This document shows positions 1-8,241 of a DNA stretch of 64,000 nucleotides, piece by piece. Position numbers and translations under genes: made by a program. The first letter of the stretch is position 1, and the number at the start of each line of letters is the position of its first letter. The notes under the pieces are model-generated. The model made no database searches, was not told where the DNA came from, and saw only the letters and a list, made by a program, of their open reading frames with translations. The DNA is taken from NCBI RefSeq assembly GCF_003987435.1, contig NZ_PIQG01000005.1, positions 1 through 64,000 on the forward strand, written 5' to 3'. This DNA is from Pseudidiomarina taiwanensis. Lineage in GTDB: Bacteria > Pseudomonadota > Gammaproteobacteria > Enterobacterales > Alteromonadaceae.

Positions 1-1
1 T

Positions 2-119
2 TGCCTGGCGGCCATAGCGAAGTGGAACCACCTGACTCCATTCCGAACTCAGACGTGAAACGCTTCCGCGCCGATGGTAGTGTGGGGATTCCCCATGTGA
101 GAGTAGGTCACTGCCAGGC
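2..119 (+). rRNA. rrf: 5S ribosomal RNA
   Basis: The first 118 bases match the gammaproteobacterial 5S rRNA closely. The 5' end (tgcctggcggcc) pairs with the 3' end (ctgccaggc), and the conserved internal stretches ccgaactcagacgtgaaac and cgatggtagtgtgggg are present. This is the distal end of an rrn operon whose 16S and 23S genes lie left of the window. No tRNA or second 5S follows it, and an intrinsic terminator comes right after. Confidence 0.97.
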
Positions 120-130
120 TCCTATCCCAA

Positions 131-160
131 TCCCTCGTCCTTACGGACGGGGGATTTTTT
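131..160 (+). terminator. rrn operon terminator
   Basis: A near-perfect GC-rich hairpin (tccctcgtcc / ggacgggggga-type arms with a 4-base ttac loop and one G-T pair) is followed by six T residues. It lies 11 bases past the 5S rRNA and should end the ribosomal operon before the pspA regulatory region. Confidence 0.9.
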
Positions 161-182
161 ATTGCCTGTTCGGTATTGCCAT

Positions 183-231
183 AATTCGCTAACTTTTAGC
201 CAATTTCACTTGTGGTGCGCCGTCAGTTAGC
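183..231 (+). promoter_or_regulatory. candidate PspF upstream activator sites
   Basis: Two inverted 7-base elements, GCTAACT (188-194) and AGTTAGC (225-231), lie about 80-140 bases upstream of the sigma-54 promoter of pspA. The left one is embedded in aattcgctaact, which resembles my recollection of enterobacterial PspF binding sites. Spacing upstream of an IHF site and a sigma-54 promoter is what an enhancer-binding protein needs. The assignment to PspF is inference; pspF itself is not in the window. Confidence 0.4.
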
Positions 232-280
232 TCTTCTGAGATCATCTCAAGTTTATCCGTAAACAGATTTAATCGCGTAA

Positions 281-293
281 AATCAATGTGTTA
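281..293 (+). promoter_or_regulatory. IHF binding site upstream of pspA
   Basis: AATCAATGTGTTA matches the IHF consensus WATCAANNNNTTR at every defined position. It sits between the candidate activator sites and the sigma-54 promoter, the place where DNA bending helps an enhancer-bound activator reach the polymerase. In E. coli the psp promoter is stimulated by IHF. Confidence 0.6.
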
Positions 294-311
294 TTAAAAA
301 CAACACGATCT

Positions 312-327
312 TGGCACGATACTTGTA
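312..327 (+). promoter_or_regulatory. sigma-54 promoter of pspA
   Basis: TGGCACG-N4-TTGTA matches the sigma-54 (RpoN) consensus TGGCACG-N4-TTGCA with a single change in the -12 element. The -24 GG is at 313-314. The promoter lies 63 bases upstream of the pspA start, in keeping with the known RpoN/PspF control of phage-shock operons. Confidence 0.85.
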
Positions 328-390
328 TTAATTCTAGTGAGATAGGCGCAAATGACAGTGGCGCTACATTGATCACATGAGGTAAATACA

Positions 391-1065
391 ATGGGAATTT
401 TTAATCGTGCTAGTGACATCATTCAAGCTAACTTGAATGCATTACTTGATAAGGCAGAGCAGCCTGAAAAAATGATTCGTTTAGTCATTCAAGAGATGGA
501 GGAAGCCGTAGTCGAATTGCGCGGCCTTGCGGCCAATCATATTGCTGAGCAGAAACGCCTTGAACGCGAAGCGAAGCAGCTGCATAAGTCGATCGAGAGT
601 TGGCAGGTGAAAGCAGAGCTTGCGCTTGATAAAGGGCGCGAAGATCTCGCTAAAGTTGCTTTGCAAAACAAATTGAAAGCAGCAGAAGAACTCGAAAAGA
701 ATGCTGAAATCAGCGCTCAAGTCGAGCAACAAGTAGAGCCGATTCGTAGCGATATCGAACGTTTGCAAAGCAAACTTGATGAAGCAAAACAACGTGAACG
801 TCAGCTTCATCAACGCCTCGATTCGGTTGCCATACGTTTGCAGAGCGAGAAAATAAAAGCATCGAGCAAAGTCAATGATGCCATGCAGAAATATGAGAAC
901 TATGAGCGTCGCGTTGAAGATTTGGAAGCTAAGCTAGAAGCCTATGATATCGGTCAAAGCTCCAATCCAAGCCTTGACCAACAGTTCAAAGATCTTGAAG
1001 ACGAAGGCAAAGTTGATGCTGAACTCGAACAGTTAAAAGTAAAACGGTCTGGTGCACCAGCCTAA
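391..1065 (+). CDS. pspA: phage shock protein A (PspA/IM30)
   Basis: PspA is a peripheral inner-membrane protein that supports membrane integrity under stress and, in enterobacteria, inhibits the activator PspF. At 224 residues it is the usual length. The N-terminal amphipathic helix (MGIFNRASDIIQANLNALLD) and the long Glu/Lys/Gln-rich coiled coil (about residues 25-190) are typical of the family. A tgaggt ribosome binding site precedes the ATG. It is driven by a sigma-54 promoter at 312-327. The neighbours differ from E. coli: no pspB, pspC or divergent pspF is visible, and a 104-residue membrane protein follows 6 bases downstream. Confidence 0.96.
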   Translation: MGIFNRASDIIQANLNALLDKAEQPEKMIRLVIQEMEEAVVELRGLAANHIAEQKRLEREAKQLHKSIESWQVKAELALDKGREDLAKVALQNKLKAAEELEKNAEISAQVEQQVEPIRSDIERLQSKLDEAKQRERQLHQRLDSVAIRLQSEKIKASSKVNDAMQKYENYERRVEDLEAKLEAYDIGQSSNPSLDQQFKDLEDEGKVDAELEQLKVKRSGAPA

Positions 1066-1071
1066 GGAACT

Positions 1072-1386
1072 ATGATGAAATCGTCGCATAAGTTTTGGTG
1101 GATTGTTGCAGCTGTTATCGGGTTAATGCTGTTTGGTGATGAGATCCTTGGCGCATTAGCTGAGATTGTTGGCACCATTATCGGTATAGGTGTAAGTGGC
1201 TTGGTCATGATTGCCATCGCTATCGGCGCCTTTGTGTTAGTCACCATGATCGGTGGCAGTATTGCCCTCGCGTTATTAGTTGCAGCAGGCGCAACCCTGT
1301 TTACCTTGTTTAGTTGGTTGTGGCCGTTCATTTTATTAGCCGCAATCATCTATTTTATGGTACGCAAACGACCAAAAGCTGTGTAA
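1072..1386 (+). CDS. small multi-pass membrane protein next to pspA
   Basis: I do not recognise a named family. The 104-residue product is almost entirely hydrophobic, with about four membrane segments (roughly residues 8-25, 28-45, 46-66 and 68-97) rich in Ile, Gly, Ala and Val, and ends in a basic tail (VRKRPKAV). It starts 6 bases after pspA with a shared aagga-type ribosome binding site, so it is almost certainly co-transcribed from the sigma-54 promoter. It has no similarity that I can see to PspB (short coiled coil) or PspC. A role as a membrane partner of PspA is inference from position. Confidence 0.8.
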   Translation: MMKSSHKFWWIVAAVIGLMLFGDEILGALAEIVGTIIGIGVSGLVMIAIAIGAFVLVTMIGGSIALALLVAAGATLFTLFSWLWPFILLAAIIYFMVRKRPKAV

Positions 1387-1422
1387 ACTCGAGCTTATTA
1401 TTAGCTTTGAGGAAAACAAGTC

Positions 1423-1860
1423 ATGACGAAATTATTCACAGCAATGCTAACAGTTGGGATGGTGTTATGGGGTTCCGCGGTAAACGCGGCATCGGCGCAA
1501 GTAGAAATCGTCAACGCTTGGGTGAAAGAATCTATCCCGGGTGCAATGAACGGTGCGGGTTACCTTGAATTAACCAATACCGGTGACAGCGAAATGGTCT
1601 TAATTGGCGTTAAAACGCCAGCAGCGGGACGCAGTGAGGTGCATGAACATGTTATGGCGAATGGCATGATGAAGATGCAGCACGTCCACCATTTAGCCAT
1701 TCCTGCACGCGAGACTGTAGTGTTTCAACCGGGTGGTTATCACTTGATGATGTTTGGCGTGAAACAGCCGCTGCGCGCTGGTGATACCGTGCCATTTGTG
1801 CTTGAGTTCGCCGATGGTGCAACCGTCGAGTTTGGTGCGAAAGTTGTTAAAATCCAATAA
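1423..1860 (+). CDS. periplasmic copper chaperone PCu(A)C
   Basis: This 145-residue protein carries the PCu(A)C (DUF461) copper-binding motif H-X10-M-X21-H-X-M exactly: H74, M85, H107 and M109. Family members bind Cu(I) in the periplasm and pass it to the CuA centre of cytochrome c oxidase. A signal peptide runs to about residue 24 (VNAASA). A gaggaaaac ribosome binding region precedes the ATG. It lies 36 bases after the small membrane protein and 17 before an outer-membrane protein, so it may share the psp transcript or have its own promoter. No cytochrome oxidase gene is nearby. Confidence 0.93.
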   Translation: MTKLFTAMLTVGMVLWGSAVNAASAQVEIVNAWVKESIPGAMNGAGYLELTNTGDSEMVLIGVKTPAAGRSEVHEHVMANGMMKMQHVHHLAIPARETVVFQPGGYHLMMFGVKQPLRAGDTVPFVLEFADGATVEFGAKVVKIQ

Positions 1861-1877
1861 TAAGGACACCCTAAAAG

Positions 1878-2633
1878 ATGAAATTTAAGCCTCTTGCTTT
1901 AGTTGTCAGTTTAGGACTTATGACCGCGCAACCGGCCGTTGCCGATACTGTTTTTGGTGTTTATGCCGGTGCTCAAGGCTGGCAGACCGATGTTAGTGGC
2001 CGGTATGGTAGCCAACAAGATACTATGCAAGCCTTCAATTTCGACTCAGAACAGCAGACCAGTTTTTATGTTGCGCTCGAGCATCCTATTCCTTTGGTTC
2101 CAAACTTCAAAGTTCGGCAAAATGATCTCGCGACAGTTGGGTTAATTACCTTAGGCAGTGATTTCGTCTTTAATGGTGAGTTTTATGCAAGTGGCACCTC
2201 ACTACAAAGTGCGGTTGATTTAAGCCATACCGATTATACGCTGTATTATGAACTGTTTGATAACGATCTCATTAGCTTTGATTTAGGTTTGACCGCGAAG
2301 GACGTCGATGCATTTGTTGCAGTAACCGATGCCGTTGGTCGCAATGAGTTGCGGGGGAGTGGCTACGTACCAACCGCGTATGGCCAGTTACGCGTGGGAA
2401 TCCCAGCAACTGACTGGACCTTTTATGCGCTTGCTAACGCAGTCAGCATTGATGATAGTGAAATCCGCGACTTTGAACTTGGCGCTGAATATCGCTTGAT
2501 CGAAAATGCACTCGTTGATTTCAATCTGCAGCTGGGTTACCGCAGTATCGTCATTGAGCTCGATGATATTGACTCGATCTCGAGTGATTTAGACTTCAGC
2601 GGCCCTTATCTCGGACTCGAATTTCACTTCTAA
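1878..2633 (+). CDS. outer-membrane beta-barrel protein (TIGR04219-like)
   Basis: A 251-residue protein with a signal peptide cleaved near residue 22 (QPAVA/D), alternating amphipathic strands through its length, and a C-terminal aromatic ending (LEFHF) typical of BamA-dependent barrels. The composition (many Tyr, Phe, Asp, Gly) and length fit the TIGR04219 family of outer-membrane proteins found in marine gammaproteobacteria, which has no established function. It starts 17 bases after the copper chaperone gene and ends 5 bases before the convergent DUF3299 gene, with no terminator between them. Confidence 0.8.
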   Translation: MKFKPLALVVSLGLMTAQPAVADTVFGVYAGAQGWQTDVSGRYGSQQDTMQAFNFDSEQQTSFYVALEHPIPLVPNFKVRQNDLATVGLITLGSDFVFNGEFYASGTSLQSAVDLSHTDYTLYYELFDNDLISFDLGLTAKDVDAFVAVTDAVGRNELRGSGYVPTAYGQLRVGIPATDWTFYALANAVSIDDSEIRDFELGAEYRLIENALVDFNLQLGYRSIVIELDDIDSISSDLDFSGPYLGLEFHF

Positions 2634-2638
2634 TCTAC

Positions 2639-3133
2639 TTAGTAGTAAGACGTAACCGTTGCGGCTTCCATCGCGTAGCCGACAACGGCGAGTTCGCCCT
2701 CGATACGCTGCACCCGAATGGTTCCTTCAACCCATACCGCATCGAAGGTATCTTCGTATTTAACGCCTTCAGGAAAGTCCACTAAGATGATTTGATTTGG
2801 TGGCGGCGGTGGCACATGTACACAAGCCCCGAAATATGGAACTAACAAGAATTGTGTGACTTTTTCAGCATCACCTTCTAGTTGCACGATATAACCCGGA
2901 ATTTTCACTTTCTTTTGGTCGAGAGCTTCAACCATAGGCGCACCAATATCCGGTTGGCCAAATTGATCCGGGTTCGCATCGTAGTAGGCTTGGCTGCGAA
3001 TCGGCGGTGGCGAATACCCCTCAGGGATTAATTCCTTCCAATCCGTTGGCTTATATTCAGATGCCTGTAGCATCGGAGCAAAAGCAACGAGCGCCAATAA
3101 TATTGTGCTGAGTAAGATAAAACGTTTGATCAT
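2639..3133 (-). CDS. DUF3299 periplasmic protein
   Basis: A 164-residue secreted protein: signal peptide to about residue 24, then a domain with the family's hallmark CVHVPPPPPN at residues 104-113. Cys104 and His106 could bind metal. DUF3299 proteins often occur with ABC transporters of the LolCDE/MacB type; in Vibrio cholerae a DUF3299 protein is, as I recall, part of the zinc-uptake set ZrgABCDE. Here its start overlaps the permease stop by 4 bases, so it is the last gene of a ppa-ATPase-permease-DUF3299 run. The exact biochemical role is not known to me. Confidence 0.85.
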   Translation of the reverse strand: MIKRFILLSTILLALVAFAPMLQASEYKPTDWKELIPEGYSPPPIRSQAYYDANPDQFGQPDIGAPMVEALDQKKVKIPGYIVQLEGDAEKVTQFLLVPYFGACVHVPPPPPNQIILVDFPEGVKYEDTFDAVWVEGTIRVQRIEGELAVVGYAMEAATVTSYY

Positions 3134-4419
3134 AATTTAACGGTTAACCCATCTGCGAGAGCATTGCGATAAGCACGCCATGCCGGAATCAGGCTCAAGC
3201 TTATCGCTGCGATTAAGACACTGCCCATTATTGTCCATTCAGTCGGGGATAATAAAGAGGCCCGTAATTGGAAACCAATACTCATTTGAATTGGCTCAGC
3301 AAAACCGAACAAAAGTCCATAGAGCATACCCACACCAACCGCGATTCCCATAATCGTCAGCAGTAAGGCTTCACTTACTAATAAGGTAAAGATGGTCACA
3401 GGACCTGCTCCGATGGAGCGCAGCACGGCAATTTCGCGACGTCTTTCGCGAAGGCTTGCGAGCAAGGTTGTGAGCATCACCAGTAAACCGGTCGCCACAA
3501 CCAGGCTCGAAATCGCCAGTAAAGCGCGGTCAAATAATTGCAGTGAACGCCAAAACTCTTGCAGGGCGAAGCCTGGTAAGATTGCTGTCAATGGCTCCCC
3601 GGTGTACGTATTAATTTGGCGCTGTAGACGCAAGGCGAGCGGTTTTATCTCAAGCCCAATTAAAACGGCACTTAAGGTATAAACAGGTGGTGCCTGCTTG
3701 GCGTGATCATGATGAACGGCATGGTCATGGCCATGCTCGTGATCGTCCCCATGGTCGTGCTCTTCTCCGTGCTCTTCCTCATGCACATACTCGCCGTGGA
3801 CCAGGCCTAACCCCTCAAGCGGGATGTAGATGGCTTGATCAACGGGTGTTCCGGTTGCTTGCAGAATTCCTTGAACTCGAAATGGGTGGTCATCATGGTC
3901 ACTGAAACTGACGCCACCGGCGCCATGCGAGACCGTTAGTTCATCACCAACCTGCAGTCCCAGTTTAGTTGCCGCCTCTGCCCCCATTACTGCGTGATCA
4001 AGTTGAGCAAATGCTTGTCCTTCGGCGAAGCGCAGGGGTTGTCGGTTGCCGTATTTAAAATGGCTAAATAAATCAGCTGTGGTTGCGACCACAGGAAGGC
4101 CGCGAACGCTATCCCCCATGGCCATAGGAATGGTCCAACTTACCCGCGGTAGGGTCTGTAGATACTCATAACTTTGCCAACTTAAGGTTTGATTTAACGA
4201 GCCGATATGGAAAACACTTGCCAATAGCAGTTGGGTACTCCCGGTCCTGCCACCGACAATAATGTCTGTTCCAGAGATAGTATTGGCAAAGTTTTCTTGC
4301 GCTTGCACCCGGATCCGTTCAACCCCGAGCAACAGCATGACGCTGATAGCAATCGCGAGCACCGTCAAGATAGCGCTTGCTTTACGGTTCCAGAGACTTG
4401 CGAGCGCGAGTTTAAACAT
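3130..4419 (-). CDS. ABC transporter permease (FtsX/MacB type) with His-rich loop
   Basis: A 429-residue inner-membrane permease with the FtsX layout: one N-terminal membrane helix (about 14-33), a large periplasmic domain, then three helices near residues 298-320, 340-370 and 395-412. The basic RERRREIAVLRSIGA stretch after helix 2 is typical of the family. The unusual part is a loop at residues 208-239 (bases 3703-3798) with 12 histidines among Glu and Asp, a plausible Zn or other metal-binding sensor. It overlaps the ATPase gene by 8 bases and the DUF3299 gene by 4. It is not LolC/E by context; a metal-related transporter is the best inference. Confidence 0.9.
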   Translation of the reverse strand: MFKLALASLWNRKASAILTVLAIAISVMLLLGVERIRVQAQENFANTISGTDIIVGGRTGSTQLLLASVFHIGSLNQTLSWQSYEYLQTLPRVSWTIPMAMGDSVRGLPVVATTADLFSHFKYGNRQPLRFAEGQAFAQLDHAVMGAEAATKLGLQVGDELTVSHGAGGVSFSDHDDHPFRVQGILQATGTPVDQAIYIPLEGLGLVHGEYVHEEEHGEEHDHGDDHEHGHDHAVHHDHAKQAPPVYTLSAVLIGLEIKPLALRLQRQINTYTGEPLTAILPGFALQEFWRSLQLFDRALLAISSLVVATGLLVMLTTLLASLRERRREIAVLRSIGAGPVTIFTLLVSEALLLTIMGIAVGVGMLYGLLFGFAEPIQMSIGFQLRASLLSPTEWTIMGSVLIAAISLSLIPAWRAYRNALADGLTVKL

Positions 4420-5122
4420 GCGTTGACTCCGCGGCTTGGTTGAGCTGCTCCAGTTCGACTACACGCGAAAAGTAGGGAGCCAAAGTCGCATCATGGGTCA
4501 CGAATAACAAGGTACTTTGTTGCGCATCGCACTCTTGGAACAGCAGCTTCAGGAAATTATCACGATGCGCCTCATCAAGAGCCGAAGTCGGCTCATCGGC
4601 AATAATCAAAGCGGGCGCGCCAAGCAGTGCGCGAGCTGCGGCGACACGCTGTTGTTGTCCGACACTAAGGTGCTGAGCCAATTGCTGCTGGCTGTTGTGA
4701 TCGAGACCCAAATGTTGCAACAGTTGTTGTGCTGCGGCGCGAACGGAAACACCGCGTTGCGCAAGTCGGGCCCGACGCGCAGGCGCAAACTTCACGGCTA
4801 ATTCAACATTACCTACCGCCGTCAGGTATGGCAGCAGATTAAATTGCTGGAAAATATAGCCAATTTCGTTGGCTCTGAGCCGATCTAATTGGCGTTGTGA
4901 GAGCTTGCCGAGGTCATGCCCATGGACATTGATTTGACCTGGTTTAGATTTATGAATACCGGCGAGCAGGCTTAACAAGGTCGATTTACCACTGCCGCTT
5001 GGACCGCGCAGTAATACGCGTTCGCCGGTATCGATCTGGAGCTGAGGAATATCGAGTTGTAACCGCTGCGCACCCGGCCAACTGAACTTGAGTTGGTTGA
5101 GGGTGACGCAGGCGTTACTCAT
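4412..5122 (-). CDS. ABC transporter ATP-binding protein (LolD/MacB type)
   Basis: A 236-residue nucleotide-binding subunit that would power the adjacent FtsX-type permease. Walker A is GPSGSGKST (residues 40-48), the Q-loop is FQQFN (91-95), the signature is LSVGQQQ (152-158), Walker B is LIIADEP (172-178), and the H-loop histidine is 210. The signature reads LSVGQ rather than LSGGQ, a common variant. It starts 8 bases after the ppa stop, so it has no room for its own promoter and is likely read from the ppa promoter. Confidence 0.92.
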   Translation of the reverse strand: MSNACVTLNQLKFSWPGAQRLQLDIPQLQIDTGERVLLRGPSGSGKSTLLSLLAGIHKSKPGQINVHGHDLGKLSQRQLDRLRANEIGYIFQQFNLLPYLTAVGNVELAVKFAPARRARLAQRGVSVRAAAQQLLQHLGLDHNSQQQLAQHLSVGQQQRVAAARALLGAPALIIADEPTSALDEAHRDNFLKLLFQECDAQQSTLLFVTHDATLAPYFSRVVELEQLNQAAESTHV

Positions 5123-5130
5123 GTGCTGAT

Positions 5131-5658
5131 TTAGCCTTGTGCACGCTGGAACGAAGAAATGATTTCTTCTTTGGCTTCAGCCGCTGTGCCCCAACCTTCT
5201 ACTTTAACCCACTTGCCTTTTTCGAGTTCTTTGTAACGCTCGAAGAAGTGAGTGATTTGAGCTTTCAGTAATTCCGGCAGGTCAGCAATGCACTGCACAT
5301 GCTCGTATTCTTTGGTGAGCTTGCTCACAGGTACGGCAATGACCTTGGCATCTTCGCCACTTTCATCGGTCATTTTCAATACCCCAACTGGGCGACAGGT
5401 AATCACAGAACCAGGCTGTAATGGATAAGGCGTAGGCACCAGAACATCAACAGGATCGCCATCAAGTGAGAGGGTTTCGTTCACATAGCCGTAGTTACAT
5501 GGATAAAACATCGGCGTTGACATGAACCGGTCAACCCAGAGCGCACCTGAATCTTTGTCAACTTCATACTTAATCGGAGCCGCATTGGCTGGGATTTCGA
5601 TGATAACGTTAACTTCTTCTGGGATGTTTTTTCCTGCAGAGACCGCGTTTAAACTCAT
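5131..5658 (-). CDS. ppa: inorganic pyrophosphatase
   Basis: Soluble class I pyrophosphatase, which hydrolyses PPi to two phosphates in the cytoplasm and pulls biosynthetic reactions forward. At 175 residues it is the same size as the E. coli enzyme. The metal-binding motif DGDPVDVLV holds Asp66, Asp68 and Asp71, matching E. coli Asp65, Asp67 and Asp70. It lies between fbp and the ABC set on the minus strand, with a good promoter in the 88-base gap after fbp. Coupling of ppa to the ABC genes is unusual and may just reflect read-through. Confidence 0.97.
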   Translation of the reverse strand: MSLNAVSAGKNIPEEVNVIIEIPANAAPIKYEVDKDSGALWVDRFMSTPMFYPCNYGYVNETLSLDGDPVDVLVPTPYPLQPGSVITCRPVGVLKMTDESGEDAKVIAVPVSKLTKEYEHVQCIADLPELLKAQITHFFERYKELEKGKWVKVEGWGTAAEAKEEIISSFQRAQG

Positions 5659-5710
5659 TTTCGTGTCCTAAATGTAAAGTGCTCAATTGAGCAGATTTAA
5701 AGTTGATATT

Positions 5711-5738
5711 TTGCTCGGTATTATTTGCTCGATATTAT
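5711..5738 (-). repeat. 14-bp tandem repeat at the ppa promoter
   Basis: Two adjacent 14-base units, ttgctcggtattat (5711-5724) and ttgctcgatattat (5725-5738), differ at one base. The second overlaps the ppa -10 box. The same place also holds an imperfect palindrome with arms GCTCG (5727-5731) and CGAGC (5740-5744). This is a plausible operator, but the regulator is unknown. Confidence 0.6.
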
Positions 5739-5762
5739 ACGAGCCTTTAGGCCGTTTGCGAA
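5734..5762 (-). promoter_or_regulatory. sigma-70 promoter of ppa
   Basis: On the minus strand a consensus -10 TATAAT (5734-5739) lies 17 bases from a TTCGCA -35 (5757-5762, 4 of 6 matches). The -35 falls inside the 3' end of fbp. The predicted start of transcription is about 70 bases upstream of the ppa ATG at 5658. Confidence 0.55.
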
Positions 5763-6727
5763 CCCTCGAGATAATTCAAGCAGGCCGCAACCTCATTCTT
5801 AGAGCCCAGAATAACTGAGATGCGCTGATGAATATCATCGGGTTGAATATCGAGTATAGCTTCTTGCCCTGTGTGAGCGATGCCACCTGCCTGCTCAACC
5901 AACAGCGCCATCGGGTTGCCCTCATACAGCAGGCGCAGTTTATAGGGTTTTGAATGACTGCGGCCGTCCCAAGGATAGGTGAATAAACCGCCACGGCAGA
6001 GCACGCGATGAACATCAGCCACCATTGCTGCGATCCAACGCATATTAAAGTTTTTCCCACGTGGGCCATCTTTACCAAGTAGCAGGTCATCGATATAACG
6101 CCGCATTTCTGGCCGCCAGTGCCGATGATTCGACATATTAATTGCGAACTCTTCGGTATCTAGAGGAATCTGTACGTCCGCATCGGTGAGTAAGAATTCA
6201 CCCACGGTTTGATCGAGAGTAAACATTTTAACACCGCGCCCCGTGGTGAATACCAGCATGGTGCGTGGACCATATAAAATGTAGCCAGCAGCGACTTGTT
6301 GGCGACCTGGCTGAAGAAACATACTGGCGTCGCCAGAGTTGTCAGCAGGGGTCGGTAAAATCGAAAATATCGTTCCGACCATACTATTAATATCAATATT
6401 AGAGCTACCATCAAGCGGGTCGAAGGCGACTAAATATTGACCTTCCGCTGCGCCAGTAACAATTCCATCCTCTTCTTCAGATGCCACCGCTCGAACGTGC
6501 GTAGACTCCAATAGAATATCCTTGAGTAGTTGATTCGAAAGGACATCTAATTTCTTTTGGGTTTCGCCCTGAATATTTTCATCTAAGGTTGAGCCGAGTA
6601 CACCCGCGAGGTCGCCTTGTCCGACCCGAAACGAAATTTCTTTTGCACAAATAGAGAGCGAATTTAAAACTGAAATCAGTGCTTCATCGACTTGGTCGTT
6701 GCGCAAAGTAGGTATCAGACGTTGCAT
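5747..6727 (-). CDS. fbp: fructose-1,6-bisphosphatase class 1
   Basis: Converts fructose-1,6-bisphosphate to fructose-6-phosphate in gluconeogenesis. From the ATG at 6727 it has 326 residues, close to the usual 332. The reading frame is open further upstream, but that extension (Cys- and Leu-rich, crossing the mpl start) looks unlike any FBPase, so the shorter start is preferred. Metal and substrate motifs include EEED (84-87) and DPLDGSS (103-109). It is divergent from mpl, with a 154-base gap, and upstream of ppa: the same trio (ppa, fbp, mpl) is near neighbours in E. coli. Confidence 0.96.
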   Translation of the reverse strand: MQRLIPTLRNDQVDEALISVLNSLSICAKEISFRVGQGDLAGVLGSTLDENIQGETQKKLDVLSNQLLKDILLESTHVRAVASEEEDGIVTGAAEGQYLVAFDPLDGSSNIDINSMVGTIFSILPTPADNSGDASMFLQPGRQQVAAGYILYGPRTMLVFTTGRGVKMFTLDQTVGEFLLTDADVQIPLDTEEFAINMSNHRHWRPEMRRYIDDLLLGKDGPRGKNFNMRWIAAMVADVHRVLCRGGLFTYPWDGRSHSKPYKLRLLYEGNPMALLVEQAGGIAHTGQEAILDIQPDDIHQRISVILGSKNEVAACLNYLEGSQTA

Positions 6728-6881
6728 GCAATCCTCGATAGATGTTGGTTCGGTAGTAGCTGTTGAGAATGGCGCTAAGTTTACCGTAATTTTGAACAAA
6801 ATGCCTGCACCTAGCGGTAATCGTTTGCAGAAGCATGATAAACTGCAACCGAGATAATGAATTGGTAAGGAAGTCAGCGTC

Positions 6882-8240
6882 ATGCATCTACACATCCTGG
6901 GAATTTGCGGCACCTTTATGGGTGGAATTGCCGCGTTAGCGAAGGCTTTAGGGCATCAAGTGAGCGGGAGCGATGCGCAGGTTTATCCGCCGATGAGCGA
7001 CCAATTACAGCAACTTGGGATCGATTTGTATGAGGGCTATGATGCTGAGCAGTTGGAGCCAAGGCCTGATCTGGTCATTATTGGTAACGCATTAAGCCGT
7101 GGTAATCCTGCGGTTGAGGCCGTGTTATCGCAACGTATTCCTTATACGTCAGGGGCGCAGTGGTTACACGATAATATTCTTCAAGATAAATGGGTGTTAG
7201 CGGTTGCGGGAACGCATGGCAAAACCACCACCGCGAGTATTTTGACTTGGATTTTAGAAGATGCCGGGCTTAATCCAAGCTTCTTAGTTGGCGGTGTTTT
7301 GCCGCAATTCGCAGCATCGGCAGCTTTGACCGACAGTAACTTTTTTGTGATCGAGGCCGATGAATATGACACCGCATTTTTCGATAAGCGCTCGAAGTTT
7401 GTGCATTACTGCCCGTCAACCTTGATTCTTAATAATCTGGAATTCGATCACGCCGATATTTTTCCTGACCTCGCTGCGATTCAGCGCCAATTTCATCATC
7501 TATTGCGGATTGTGCCGGAGCATGGCCGAGTGCTTTATCCAGCCACCGACCAGGCTATTAGCGAGGTTTTAGCACAAGGGTGTTGGAGCGAGACTGAAAC
7601 AGTTGGTGCGGCGAGCGAATGGCAGGCGCAACTCATGCAACCAGCGGGGACTGCGTTTAAAGTTTTGCACCGTGATATCGAAGTAGGCCAAGTGGAATGG
7701 GCATTACTGGGCCAGCACAATGTGCATAATGCATTGATGGCTATTGCGGCCGCACATCACGTGGGTGTTCCCGTCCAAGTGAGTTGTGAGGCATTACGTA
7801 AATACACTGCCCCCAAACGCCGCCTTGAACATATAGAGCAGGTTGCGGGGATTGATTTATATGATGATTTTGCGCATCATCCCACCGCAATCAAAACAAC
7901 CCTGGCAGGATTGCGCGCAGCGGTTGGTAATAAACGCATCGTGGCGGTATTGGAGCCACGCTCGAATACCATGAAGCAGGGCGTTCATAAAGATTCACTC
8001 GGCAGTGCGTTGGCCCTGGCCGATGAAATTGTCCTGTTGCAACCTGAGCAATCGAGTTGGTCATTAGCTGAGGCAGTACCTAAGGCCTATGTCGGCACGC
8101 AAACCAGTGAACTCATTGCGCATTTAGTGAGTATTCTCAAACCTGGAGATCAGGTCGTGATTATGAGTAACGGCGGCTTTGATAATATTCATCAGCGGCT
8201 CCTTACTGAATTACGCGCACTTCACTTAGGGGAGTCATAA
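6882..8240 (+). CDS. mpl: UDP-MurNAc:L-Ala-gamma-D-Glu-mDAP ligase
   Basis: Mpl attaches recycled murein tripeptide to UDP-MurNAc, feeding old peptidoglycan back into synthesis. At 452 residues it matches the family (E. coli 457). The N-terminal Rossmann region reads [12 protein letters not shown], the ATP-binding loop is GTHGKTTT (110-117), and the [10 protein letters not shown] stretch marks the C-terminal Mur ligase domain. It lacks the tandem features of MurC, its closest homologue. ubiX follows after one base, and two other cell-wall recycling genes (anmK, amgK-murU) are in the window. Confidence 0.97.
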   Translation: MHLHILGICGTFMGGIAALAKALGHQVSGSDAQVYPPMSDQLQQLGIDLYEGYDAEQLEPRPDLVIIGNALSRGNPAVEAVLSQRIPYTSGAQWLHDNILQDKWVLAVAGTHGKTTTASILTWILEDAGLNPSFLVGGVLPQFAASAALTDSNFFVIEADEYDTAFFDKRSKFVHYCPSTLILNNLEFDHADIFPDLAAIQRQFHHLLRIVPEHGRVLYPATDQAISEVLAQGCWSETETVGAASEWQAQLMQPAGTAFKVLHRDIEVGQVEWALLGQHNVHNALMAIAAAHHVGVPVQVSCEALRKYTAPKRRLEHIEQVAGIDLYDDFAHHPTAIKTTLAGLRAAVGNKRIVAVLEPRSNTMKQGVHKDSLGSALALADEIVLLQPEQSSWSLAEAVPKAYVGTQTSELIAHLVSILKPGDQVVIMSNGGFDNIHQRLLTELRALHLGES

Positions 8241-8241
8241 C

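Noticed and set aside
120-390. tRNA or second 5S after the rrn operon
   Set aside because: No cloverleaf arms, CCA end or 5S-like repeat is present; the stretch holds only a terminator and the pspA control region.
6728-6913. In-frame N-terminal extension of fbp
   Set aside because: It would add 62 residues that look unlike FBPases, have no ribosome binding site, and overlap the divergent mpl start. The ATG at 6727 gives the normal length.
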